A stretch of 64,000 nt of DNA from Pseudomonadota bacterium (GTDB lineage Bacteria > Myxococcota_A > UBA796 > UBA9615). Positions 20,786 to 28,809 of the stretch are shown here, in pieces. Both the position numbers and the translations under genes were made by a program. The notes below the pieces were generated by a model. The model was not told the origin of the DNA. It worked only from the letters and a program-made list of their open reading frames with translations, and searched no databases. The DNA lies in the NCBI GenBank assembly GCA_024229515.1, contig JAAESI010000310.1, positions 1 through 64,000 on the forward strand. The letters are read 5' to 3'. How positions within the stretch are numbered: position 1 is the stretch's first letter; each line of letters starts with the position of its first letter.

Positions 20786-20811
20786 TGACATTTGATGACA
20801 TTGTCGAGACA
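20786..20811 (+). promoter_or_regulatory. Possible activator-binding repeats upstream of the sigma-54 element
   Basis: TGACA occurs at 20786-20790 and 20796-20800, ten bases (one helical turn) apart, and the second copy forms the palindrome GACATTGTC (20797-20805). This lies about 10-30 bases upstream of the -24 box, closer than the usual enhancer position, so binding by an enhancer-binding protein is only a suggestion. Confidence 0.3.
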
Positions 20812-20814
20812 TCC

Positions 20815-20830
20815 TGGCACGGGACTTGCG
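20815..20830 (+). promoter_or_regulatory. Sigma-54-type -24/-12 promoter
   Basis: TGGCACGGGACTTGCG matches the consensus TGGCAC-N5-TTGCW except the last base. GG at 20816-20817 and GC at 20828-20829 have the invariant 12-base offset. Predicted transcription start is about 20841, leaving a 21-base purine-rich leader (AGAGAAAGAGAG) before ATG 20862, a sensible arrangement. Confidence 0.7.
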
Positions 20831-20861
20831 AAAAGGTGCAATCAGAGAGAAAGAGAGCCCC

Positions 20862-23297
20862 ATGCGTTTCACCGCCCAGTTCGCCAGCTTCAGTGTCCTC
20901 GCCGCGACCTTCGGTCTCGTCGCCCTGCTTCAGGGCTGCGACGCCTCCGGTGAGGAAGACCCCGACTTCGCGCTCCCGCTGAGCTCGTCCGGGCACGCCC
21001 TGTCGTCCAACGGCTACGGCGCCGACGGCCCGACCACCGCCAGCACGGACGGCGCGGCCACCGAGGTCTGGAAGGTGACGGCCGACTGGAGCGACACCAC
21101 CACCACCGCGGCCAAGCGCTCGGGCATGGCCTGGGGCACGAACTCCGGCCTCAACTGGGACGAGAAGTACAACCTCTGGGTCGAGTCCATGGTCCGCATC
21201 CCCAAGGCGGGCGGCTACGGTGAGACGTTCCAGGTGACCACCCCGTACGGCAAGACCCTCCCGGTCGGCTCCCTGGAGTGCGCCGAGCTGGGCATGACCC
21301 TGCGCGTGCTCTTCTCCTCCTGGTACGGCCTCCCCTTCATGCTGGAAGCGCGTGACTCCAACGGCGCCCGCATCTTCGCGGGCCACTTCGGCTTCCGCAC
21401 CAAGACCGGCCGGTACCGCAACACGCAGAACTTCCGCACCCGCTACGAGGACTACACGGGCCTCAGCGCCAGCGACATCCAGAACAACTGGCCCAGCGAC
21501 TCGAACCTGCGCGGCAAGCACCTGTACGGCGGCGGCAGCGACGCCAACCCGTTCCTCGACGGTGAGGCGGGCGCCGGCCACTACTTCGATGAGCTCCTGC
21601 TCAACAAGCGCGTCGGCCACTTCCTGACCGTCCTGCTCCCCTTCTTCGGCAGCGTGAACCTCGCGGACGACGCGAACCTCTATCACGTGACCGCGGATTC
21701 GGTTCGCGCCGGCGACATCCTCCTGAAGCGCTGGCAGCGCCGCGGCATCGGCCACGTCATGGTGGTCAAGCACGTCGAGTCCATCGGCGGCGAGAACCTC
21801 TCGGCCGAGATCGTCTCGGGCTCCATGCCCCGCCGCCAGGGCGACTGGGAGAGCCCCACGAGCACCAAGATGGCGTTCACGTCGGACTACACCGGCGGTG
21901 AGGGCGAGGCCCACGACGGCAACAACTACGTCGACCTCGGCGGCGGTCTGAAGCGCTACCTCGCGCCGCGCCGCAACGGCAACCACTGGCAGAACCGCGT
22001 GCTGACGTCCGACCGCGACAACTACCTGCGCTGGTCCGACAAGACCGGCCGCGCGGCCCGCCCCGCCCGCTTCGGCGTCATCCTCGGCGAGCCCGACCCG
22101 GAGGTCCTCCGCGACGCCATCCTCGACGTCATCGAGGCCAAGCGCGAGCACCTGCGCAACTACCCCGCCTCCTGCTCGGCCCGCACGGCCCGCGAGCAGG
22201 CCTGGGAGCAGCTGTACGAGGTGATGCAGGACAAGTTCAACATGTCCCGCGACGCCGTCGACGAGGAGTACCGCATCCTCGACGACTACGTCTTCGCCGA
22301 GCTCGAGTACAACGAGAGCAAGACCTGCTGCTGGAACAGCACGACGCGCGACATGTACGACGTCATCATGGATTACGCGAACAAGGAGGCTCAGAACGAG
22401 TCCTGCTCGTCGCCGACCGTGTTCAAGGCCGAGGACGGCGACTACCGCCGCTGGGCCGACCACGCCGGCGAGCTCGGCAACGGCGGCGCCTGGGTCGCCT
22501 GGAGCCCCGACGAGTCCTGCCCGCAGGCCACGCCGACCCTGACCGACACCGAGAAGGCCGCCGGTTGGACCCCCTGGTGCGAGATCACCGAGCCGGGCGA
22601 CGACCACACCACCGGCCCCGACCCCTACGAGCCCAACAACAGCCGAGGCCAGGCGTTCACGCTCAACCCCGGCACGTTCACCGGTGCCCAGATCACGGGC
22701 GGCGGCGACGAGGACTGGTTCACGTTCGAGCCCCCGACCGGCTCCACGGTGCGCTTCGCCATCGACTTCAACCACGGCGAGGGCGACCTCGAAGTGAAGA
22801 TGTTCGCCGGCGAACGGCAGGTCGACAGCGCGACCAGCAGCAACGACGGCGAAGTCGTCGACACCGTGTACGACGGCACCGACCCGCTCTACGTGCAGGT
22901 GTTCGGCTACAGCGGCGCGACCAACGAGTACACCATCACCGTCACCTTCGAAGGCGGCGAGTCCACCGGCCCGGCGTGCTCCACCACGGACGACACGCAG
23001 GAGACCGCGGTCGAGCTCGGCGCCGGCACGTACCACGGCCTCGCCATCTGCGGGAACGACGCGGTCGACTGGATTCGCATCCCCGCGACGACCGGCTCGG
23101 GCACCGTCCGCATCGAGTTCAACCACTCCTCGGGCGACCTCGACATGACGCTGTACAAGAGCAACGGCAGCGTCATCGGGTCCTCGACCGGAAGCGGCAA
23201 CAGCGAAGAGCTGGACCTGCCCCCGGGCCTCCGCTTCCTGAAGGTGTTCGGGTACAGCGGCGCGACCAACGAGTACACGCTGATCATCGAAGACTGA
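20862..23297 (+). CDS. Large lipoprotein with possible Cys/His hydrolase core and two PPC domains
   Basis: Predicted 811 residues. Lipobox LLQG-C26. Residues ~110-310 contain a Cys-centred segment (GSLECAELGMTLRVLF, Cys140) and later AGDILLKRWQRRGIGHVMVVKH (His298), the order and spacing of Cys/His seen in NlpC/P60- or CHAP-like cysteine peptidases/amidases; a hydrolytic role on peptidoglycan or protein is inferred. A Cys-bearing helical region follows (~410-520). Two bacterial pre-peptidase C-terminal (PPC) domains occupy ~587-700 and ~705-811, each ending in VFGYSGATNEYT. ATG 20862 fits the purine-rich leader. A strong terminator pair follows. Preceded by a sigma-54-like promoter. I do not know a named homologue. 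Confidence 0.7.
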   Translation: MRFTAQFASFSVLAATFGLVALLQGCDASGEEDPDFALPLSSSGHALSSNGYGADGPTTASTDGAATEVWKVTADWSDTTTTAAKRSGMAWGTNSGLNWDEKYNLWVESMVRIPKAGGYGETFQVTTPYGKTLPVGSLECAELGMTLRVLFSSWYGLPFMLEARDSNGARIFAGHFGFRTKTGRYRNTQNFRTRYEDYTGLSASDIQNNWPSDSNLRGKHLYGGGSDANPFLDGEAGAGHYFDELLLNKRVGHFLTVLLPFFGSVNLADDANLYHVTADSVRAGDILLKRWQRRGIGHVMVVKHVESIGGENLSAEIVSGSMPRRQGDWESPTSTKMAFTSDYTGGEGEAHDGNNYVDLGGGLKRYLAPRRNGNHWQNRVLTSDRDNYLRWSDKTGRAARPARFGVILGEPDPEVLRDAILDVIEAKREHLRNYPASCSARTAREQAWEQLYEVMQDKFNMSRDAVDEEYRILDDYVFAELEYNESKTCCWNSTTRDMYDVIMDYANKEAQNESCSSPTVFKAEDGDYRRWADHAGELGNGGAWVAWSPDESCPQATPTLTDTEKAAGWTPWCEITEPGDDHTTGPDPYEPNNSRGQAFTLNPGTFTGAQITGGGDEDWFTFEPPTGSTVRFAIDFNHGEGDLEVKMFAGERQVDSATSSNDGEVVDTVYDGTDPLYVQVFGYSGATNEYTITVTFEGGESTGPACSTTDDTQETAVELGAGTYHGLAICGNDAVDWIRIPATTGSGTVRIEFNHSSGDLDMTLYKSNGSVIGSSTGSGNSEELDLPPGLRFLKVFGYSGATNEYTLIIED

Positions 23298-23312
23298 TCA
23301 GCCAAGAAAACG

Positions 23313-23346
23313 GGGACGGGCGTCTCTCTCTCTCTCTGCCCGTCCC
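23313..23346 (+). terminator. Hairpin with CT-repeat loop after the PPC lipoprotein
   Basis: GGGACGGGC (23313-23321) pairs perfectly with GCCCGTCCC (23338-23346); the 16-base loop is almost entirely a CT dinucleotide run. No T-tract follows, so it may protect the 3' end or act together with the next hairpin. Confidence 0.6.
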
Positions 23347-23355
23347 TGACCGAAT

Positions 23356-23387
23356 CGCCCCGGAGTCACCTTGACTCCGGGGCGTTT
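23356..23387 (+). terminator. Rho-independent terminator
   Basis: A perfect 12-base stem (CGCCCCGGAGTC / GACTCCGGGGCG) with a five-base loop, followed by TTT. It isolates the lipoprotein from the MATE gene 27 bases downstream. Confidence 0.85.
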
Positions 23388-23413
23388 CACTTGGCGTACC
23401 CTGCTCACTTCCT

Positions 23414-24766
23414 TTGACCGATTCTCGATCCATCGCACGACAGCTCTGGGACCTCGCGCTCCCGGTCATTGGGCTGAACGTACTCAACGTTCTGGCGTTG
23501 GCCGTCGACACCGCGATGTGCGGCCGGCTCCCGGACGCCGAGGTGGCCCTCGCGGGGCTTGGGTTCGCGACCCAGATCATCTTCCTGCTCATGGTCGCGA
23601 TGCTCGGCCTGACCGTCGGCACGATCGCGATCGTCTCCCGGGCTCACGGGGCCGGGGAGCACGAGCGGGTCGAGCACGTGATGCGGCAGAGCATCCAGCT
23701 GACCGTCGTGGTCGCGGCCTGCGTCGCGGTCGTCGGCAACCTCGTGGCGGGCCCCGTGGTCAGCCTCCTGGGCGCCCAGGGACCGGAGCTGGAGGCGGCG
23801 GTCAGCTACCTCCGACCGCTCCTGACGGGCACGGTCTTCTACTACTTGATGATCCTCTTCGCGGGCGTGCTCCGCGGGGTCGGCAACACGAAGCTGCCGT
23901 TCCGCATCGTGGTGGTCGTGAACCTCATCAACTTCGGCCTGAACTACGGGCTGATCCTAGGCAACTACGGCCTCCCCCAGATGGGGGTCCAGGGCGCGGC
24001 CATCGGCACCCTGATCGCCTACGCCGCCGGCGCAGTGACGTACTTCGTGGTGCTTCGGCGCGGGGCCGTGCCGGGCATGCGCCCGCGGCTCAGCCCGGCC
24101 TCGATCGACCACCCCCTCACGCGCGACCTGTTCCGCATCGGCTGGCCCGCGGCGCTGGACATGGTCATCCTCAACGCCGCCTTCCTTTCGATCATCGGGA
24201 TGCTGGGGCGGGTGGGGCCCGAGGCGGTGGCCGCGCATGGGGTCGGGTTGCGGATCCAGGCGCTGGCATTCGTGCCCGGCATGAGCATCTCGCAGGCGAC
24301 GGCGGCGATGGTCGGGCAGTCCCTCGGGGCCGGGAACATCGACCGGGCCAACAGCACCATCAAGGCGTCCATCTTCATGTGCACCGGCGTGATGACGGTG
24401 CTCTGCCTCACGATCGTGGCGAGCGCGTGGCCGATCACCACGATCTTCGACCTCGATCCCAACGGCGAGGTCGCCCGCCTCAGCGTGATGTGGATGACGA
24501 TCCTGGGGCTGGGCATGCCGATCGTCGGACCGTGGATCGCGTTCGTCGGCATGCTCCAGGGCTCCGGCTTCACGATGTGGAGCCTCCGGATCAACGGGAT
24601 CGCGACCCTGCTCCAGATCCCCCTGAGCTTCGTGCTCGGCTTCACCCTGGGGCTCGGCCCCGCTGGCATCTGGGTAGCGTTCCCCTTGAGCTTCGTGCTG
24701 AAGGCAGCCCTCGGGTACGTCGTTTGGAAGCGTCAGAACTGGGCCAAGACGGGCGAGAACGTCTGA
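23414..24766 (+). CDS. MATE family efflux transporter
   Basis: Predicted 450 residues with about twelve membrane helices in two homologous halves. MatE features: LPVIGLNVLNVLALAVDTAMCGRL at the N-terminus, LRGVGNTKLPF and INFGLNYGLILG in the first half, and the second-half repeat GWPAALDMVILNAAF, followed by MVGQSLGAGNIDRA. Expected to export cationic drugs or metabolites using Na+ or H+. TTG 23414 is the only reasonable start before the first helix and lacks a clear ribosome site; the first residues (TDSRSIARQLWDLALP) match where the family starts. The following kinase gene begins 15 bases after the stop. Confidence 0.85.
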   Translation: MTDSRSIARQLWDLALPVIGLNVLNVLALAVDTAMCGRLPDAEVALAGLGFATQIIFLLMVAMLGLTVGTIAIVSRAHGAGEHERVEHVMRQSIQLTVVVAACVAVVGNLVAGPVVSLLGAQGPELEAAVSYLRPLLTGTVFYYLMILFAGVLRGVGNTKLPFRIVVVVNLINFGLNYGLILGNYGLPQMGVQGAAIGTLIAYAAGAVTYFVVLRRGAVPGMRPRLSPASIDHPLTRDLFRIGWPAALDMVILNAAFLSIIGMLGRVGPEAVAAHGVGLRIQALAFVPGMSISQATAAMVGQSLGAGNIDRANSTIKASIFMCTGVMTVLCLTIVASAWPITTIFDLDPNGEVARLSVMWMTILGLGMPIVGPWIAFVGMLQGSGFTMWSLRINGIATLLQIPLSFVLGFTLGLGPAGIWVAFPLSFVLKAALGYVVWKRQNWAKTGENV

Positions 24767-24768
24767 CG

Positions 24769-24773
24769 TAGGA
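24769..24773 (+). promoter_or_regulatory. Ribosome binding site that points to a lost start codon
   Basis: TAGGA lies eight bases before ATC 24782-24784, the exact place where an ATG would give the natural N-terminus (xRRLLPVLAFLLPALFAVVA) of the following kinase. Confidence 0.45.
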
Positions 24774-24781
24774 TCGCCGCG

Positions 24782-26788
24782 ATCCGACGCCTCCTTCCCG
24801 TCCTCGCCTTCCTCCTGCCGGCCCTGTTCGCGGTGGTCGCGCGCACGAACATGGAACACGGCGACCAGGTCCGGTTCTCCGAGACTTCCCAGGTCACCGC
24901 CCGCCAGGCCGCGCTCCGCCTGCAGGACTACGTCGGCGCGCGTGTGCTCGCCGCCCACACGCTGCGCCACGAGCTTCAGACGGATGAGGGGCTGAGCAAG
25001 GCGGAGTTCCAGGACCGCTCGGTGCAGCTCCAGGTCCGCTTCGGCGGCTTCCTCGCGCTGAATTGGATCGACGGCGACGGGGTCATCCGCTGGGTTGCTC
25101 CGGAGGCCCCCAACCGGGCCGCCCAGGGCCGCAACGTGCTGGACCACCCCACTGCCGGCCCCTTCTACGAGCGCTCCCGCGCGGGCTCGGACGTCTCGAC
25201 CTCACCGTTGGCGCTGTTCCAGGGGCTGCGGGGCTTCGCTACCTACCTGCCCATCGGCCTGGGGCGGGGCACCCTCAACGGGGTCTTCGACATCGACCGG
25301 CTGGTCGAGGACTGCTTCCGCAGCGGACTGCTCGACAACTGGGAACTGGGGCTCGACGATGGCGGCGCGGAGGCCTACCGAAGCACGGAGTTCGGCGAGG
25401 CGCCGGCCCGCCTCGAAGCGACCGCCGCCCTGCTGGTGTTGGACCGCACTCGGAGCCTGCGCATCCGTCCGCGCGCCAGCCTCGTGGCCGCCACGCAGCG
25501 AGGCGGGGCCTGGAACGTGCTCCTGACGTTCGGGCTGCTGCTCGCCCTCGTCCTCGGCCTCTCGGTGCGCATGGTCCTGCTCCGCAGCGAGGAGAAGCTG
25601 GAGGCGGATCGGCAGAAGGCGGAGGCTGACCGCAAGACCGGGCTGCTCACCGAAGAGCTCGAGGAGGCGCGCCGCCTGGAGTCGATCGGCCGCCTCGCCG
25701 GAGGGGTCGCGCACGACTTCAACAACCTCCTCACCACCATCGCGGGCAGCGCCGGGCTGCTCATGGAGGACGCGGGCAACGACCCCGAGGCGCGCGGCCT
25801 GCTGCACGACATCCTGGAGGCGAGCCGGCACGGGGCGGAGCTCACCGGCGGGCTCCTGGCCTTCGCGCGGCAGCAGGTGCTCCAGCCGCGATCGCTGGAC
25901 ACGACCGTGCAGCTTCGTCGTGCCGAAGGACTGCTGGCCCGCCTCGTGCGCGCCGACATCGCCCTCGAACACACCATCCCGGACGGCCTGTAGGCCGTGG
26001 AGATGGACGCGGGCGAGCTGAGCCGGGTGGTCGTCAACCTCGTCGCCAACGCCGTCGACGCGATGCCTTCGGGCGGGCATCTGGGCCTGGAGGCCCGCAA
26101 CGTGACCTGGACCTCGGCGTCCGAGGACAGCCCCGGCCCCGGTGAGTGGGTGCGCATCGACGTCTCCGACACCGGCGCGGGCATCCCCGAGGACGTGCGC
26201 AGCCGCATCTTCGAGCACTTCTTCACGACCAAGGAGGTCGGCAGCGGGACCGGGCTGGGGTTGGCGTCGGTCTACGGCGCGGTGCGCGGCGCGGGCGGGC
26301 AGGTGACGGTCAGAAGCGAGCTGGGGGAAGGGACGACCTTCTCCCTGTGGCTTCCCCGGTCCGAGCTCGCCCCCGAGCCGCCGTCGGAGCCATCCGGGTT
26401 CCTCCGCGGGGTGGGCCAGCGCGTGCTGCTGGTGGACGACCAGGAGGCCCTGCGGCGGGTCGCAGCCAAGATGCTGGAGCGGGCGGGGTACGAACTGGTC
26501 CAGGCCTCCGGCGCCGACGAAGCCCTCGCCCTGGCCGAGGACCTCGATCACCTCGAAGTGCTCGTGACGGACATGGTGATGCCGGGAGGCAGCGGCGACG
26601 AGCTGGCCGCGGCGATGCTGGTTCGCTTCCCCAAGCTCGCGATCGTCTACACGTCTGGCTACACCAGCGAGAACTTCGACGTGCAGGAGCTCCTCGGGCG
26701 TCGCGCCACGTACCTGGCCAAGCCGTTCAACCGCAAGCAGCTCGCCTCCGCAGTCAACGCGGTACTCCACGGCGAAGCCACGAGCTAG
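24782..26788 (+). pseudogene. Membrane hybrid histidine kinase, interrupted by an amber stop and lacking a standard start
   Basis: Read through, the frame gives ~668 residues: membrane helix ~2-20, extracytoplasmic CHASE-like sensor (FLALNWIDGDGVIRWVAPEAP), second helix (~242-262), H-box GVAHDFNNLL, ATPase domain (NLVANAVDAM, DTGAGIP, GTGLGLASV) and a receiver with VTDMVMPG and AKPFN. Two defects are visible. TAG 25991-25993 falls between DGL and AVEMD in one unbroken frame, where TGG (Trp) would fit. The codon at the expected start is ATC, behind a well-placed TAGGA; the first in-frame GTG (24833) would delete most of helix 1. Part products would be 24833-25993 and 25997-26788. Could be decay, sequencing error or unusual decoding; TAG is a normal stop elsewhere here. 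Confidence 0.7.
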
Positions 26789-26799
26789 CCCCCAAGCAG

Positions 26800-26827
26800 C
26801 AGACCCGGAGCCGAAGCCCCGGGTCTG
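26800..26827 (+). terminator. Hairpin between convergent genes
   Basis: CAGACCCGG (26800-26808) and CCGGGTCTG (26819-26827) form a perfect nine-base stem with a ten-base loop. No T-run on either side. It may end transcription from both the kinase and the AgmX-like gene. Confidence 0.6.
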
Positions 26828-26854
26828 TCCGCCGCGTGTTGGCGTTGCCTGGCT

Positions 26855-27715
26855 CTAGAACTGGGGCTTGAAGTTGACCGGGTACTCGACCGCGATGGTC
26901 TCGGAGCCCGCGGGGAACTGGAAGCCCTGGACCTCACGGACGACGCAAGCAGTCAGGTCGTCGTTGCCGAGCTCGTCACCCTTGACGCGGGCTCGGGAGA
27001 CCGTGCCGGAGGACGACACGTTCATCGACAGGACCATCTTGCCGCGCAGGTCGGCGTCATTCTTCAGCTGCCGCTCGTAGCAGGAACGCACCTTGGGGAG
27101 CTGCTGCTGAATCGCCGCCTGAATCTGGTCGGGGGTCAGGACCGCGACCGGGGTCAGGGTGGGCTTGCGGGCGCCGCTGATGGAGCCGCTGGTACCGCGG
27201 GAGGTCGACGCCTTGCGGGAGCCGGTGTCCATCACGGCGAGGCGGTCGTCCGAAGAGGCAGCGCGCGAACTCATCGACGGCCGGGCGAGGTCCATGCGGG
27301 GACGGGGCGAGTCACCGAACGTCGGCGCGGCGGGAGCGGACCTGGGCACCGACGTGTCCACGTCGATGGCGCCCACGCTGCCCGCCATCGCGGCGAACAT
27401 GCTGCGGCGCGGCTGCTCCTCTTCCTCCATCCACATCTCCTGCGAAGCGTCGGCGAGGACCGGGTCGCTGTCGTCTTCGATGATGATCCCGCGAACCGCC
27501 GCGTACTGCATCGGGTCGAGCGCATCGAGCGAGGCGACGCCTTCGATCTCGTAGTCGTCTTCGATGACGATCAAGTGGGACGGAGCGGGGGCCAACGACA
27601 CGGCGTCGGCCTCCTCGGAAGAGCTGGAGGTGAGGAAGGCGGCGGCTCCCGCAGCCAGGCAGAGCCCGGCGGTGGCAGCGGCGATGGTCTTGATGTCGAG
27701 TTCCTTGGCAGGCAT
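26855..27715 (-). CDS. AgmX/PglI C-terminal-domain (TonB-like) protein
   Basis: Predicted 286 residues. One N-terminal helix at ~9-28 (IAAATAGLCLAAGAAAFL) anchors it; a long low-complexity Ser/Arg/Asp linker follows. The C-terminal ~95 residues match the AgmX/PglI domain known from myxobacterial gliding-related proteins: TPDQIQAAIQQQLPKVRSCYERQL, LRGKMVLSMNVSSSGTVSRA, ACVVREVQGFQFPAGSETIAVEYPV. The two Cys (in RSCYE and TACVV) are typical. It resembles TonB C-terminal domains that reach across the periplasm. No gliding genes are nearby, so a motility role is not claimed. ATG at 27715; the uridine kinase gene ends 24 bases upstream, suggesting co-transcription. Confidence 0.8.
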   Translation of the reverse strand: MPAKELDIKTIAAATAGLCLAAGAAAFLTSSSSEEADAVSLAPAPSHLIVIEDDYEIEGVASLDALDPMQYAAVRGIIIEDDSDPVLADASQEMWMEEEEQPRRSMFAAMAGSVGAIDVDTSVPRSAPAAPTFGDSPRPRMDLARPSMSSRAASSDDRLAVMDTGSRKASTSRGTSGSISGARKPTLTPVAVLTPDQIQAAIQQQLPKVRSCYERQLKNDADLRGKMVLSMNVSSSGTVSRARVKGDELGNDDLTACVVREVQGFQFPAGSETIAVEYPVNFKPQF

Positions 27716-27739
27716 GCCCTTCGTATCGGGCCAGGCCCC

Positions 27740-28363
27740 CTAGGCTTGAGCAGGAAGAAGGGTGCGGATCACCTCAGCAAGGGCCGCCGACTCCACTTTG
27801 AAGTCCGCCGGCCAGCGGATTACGCGGTCGGCGCGTTCGCCCGAGGGCTGCACAAATCGGTCGTGCATCGGGGCGACGGACTCGGCGAACTGGCGCCGGA
27901 CGGACTCTTCGGAGCGGCCCCGCTCGACGGTATCGCGGGCGATGCGCCGCTCCAGCCGGAGGTCGGCGTCCACGTCGAGGAAGACGCTCACGTCGAGCAG
28001 TTGGGCGGCCCGGGGGTCGGCCAGAAGCAGGATCCCGTCGACCAACACCACCATCGACGGCTCGATGCGATCGGGCTCGGCCAGCCGGCTGTGGGTCGCG
28101 AAGTCGTAGACCGGCACGTCGACCCCGAGTCCGTCGCGCAGGGCCTGGAGGTGAGCGACGAACAGTTCGTCGTCCAGGCTGTCGGGGTGATCGAAGTTGA
28201 TGCGGTCGCGCTCTGCCAGCGTGAGGTGGTCCAGCGGCCGGTAGTAGCGATCGAAGGTGAGACGCGCGGGGGCGAGATCGGCCAGGTGCTCGGCGATGGC
28301 ATCCACGAGCGTGCTCTTGCCCGAGCACGACCCCCCACTGAATCCGATCAGCACCGACCTCAT
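27740..28363 (-). CDS. udk: Uridine kinase-like P-loop kinase
   Basis: Predicted 207 residues. Walker A GGSCSGKST near residue 10, then LTFDRYYRPLDHLTLAERDRINFDHPDSLDDELF, which is the Udk/phosphoribulokinase-type signature including the DxYYR and NFDHPDS motifs. MVVLVDGILLLADP and the basic RRIARDTVERGRS lid complete the pattern. Expected to phosphorylate uridine/cytidine for pyrimidine salvage. ATG 28363 is chosen; GTG 28369 would add two residues. It lies divergent from the hibernation factor gene. Confidence 0.85.
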   Translation of the reverse strand: MRSVLIGFSGGSCSGKSTLVDAIAEHLADLAPARLTFDRYYRPLDHLTLAERDRINFDHPDSLDDELFVAHLQALRDGLGVDVPVYDFATHSRLAEPDRIEPSMVVLVDGILLLADPRAAQLLDVSVFLDVDADLRLERRIARDTVERGRSEESVRRQFAESVAPMHDRFVQPSGERADRVIRWPADFKVESAALAEVIRTLLPAQA

Positions 28364-28385
28364 GCGCACCGACCTGTGCCCCGTG

Positions 28386-28391
28386 TACGAT
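28386..28391 (+). promoter_or_regulatory. -10-like element before the hibernation factor gene
   Basis: TACGAT at 28386-28391 predicts a start near 28398 and a 25-base leader containing GGAGGG. No convincing -35 match is seen. Confidence 0.25.
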
Positions 28392-28422
28392 CCACAGTCC
28401 GCGCAAAACGCTTGGAGGGTTC

Positions 28423-28809
28423 ATGGAATTTGTCGTTCGCGCCCACTCGGTCAAGATGGACGATGCCAGCCGCGATTACGCCGAAGCCAAGATCGGCAAG
28501 GCCGTCGCCAAGATGACGCGGGGCAGCAACGCCCGCGTCGACGTCGAGGTCAGCAAGAGCACCCACGGCACGGGCAAGACCCGGGTGAAGGTGCACGTCG
28601 TGATCCCGCACGTTCCCAGCGAGACCGTGCACGCCGACGAGTCCGAGATGAAGGCCGCGATCGACGTCGCCGCCGACAAGATCAGCCGCGCGCTGCGGCG
28701 CCACAAGGAGAAGCGGCGCGACCGCGCCCGCGCGACCGGCCCGGTCCGTGACCCCTACGCACCCGCGGGGGACGACGACGACGGGGACGGCGAGACCGTC
28801 ACGCTCTAG
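28423..28809 (+). CDS. hpf: Ribosome hibernation-promoting factor / RaiA-like protein
   Basis: Predicted 128 residues. The fold starts MEFVVRAHSVKMDDASRDYAEAKIGKAVAKM, followed by VDVEVSKS ... VKVHVVIPH and HADESEMKAAIDVAADKISRALRRHKEKRRDR, the beta-alpha-beta3-alpha order of the HPF/YfiA family, which blocks the ribosomal decoding centre during stasis. The long C-terminal dimerisation domain of long-form HPF is absent; instead there is an acidic tail (DDDDGDGETV). ATG 28423 has GGAGGG four to nine bases upstream. Its stop shares CTAG with the convergent lgt stop. Confidence 0.9.
   Translation: MEFVVRAHSVKMDDASRDYAEAKIGKAVAKMTRGSNARVDVEVSKSTHGTGKTRVKVHVVIPHVPSETVHADESEMKAAIDVAADKISRALRRHKEKRRDRARATGPVRDPYAPAGDDDDGDGETVTL

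Noticed and set aside
20775..23126. A 783-codon minus-strand open frame
   Set aside because: Antisense shadow of the PPC lipoprotein, which has a lipobox, ordered domains, a promoter and a terminator.
25997..26788. Separate response-regulator/ATPase gene starting at GTG 25997
   Set aside because: It lacks the H-box, has no ribosome site, and is in the same frame directly after the amber codon of the upstream half, so one interrupted kinase is simpler.
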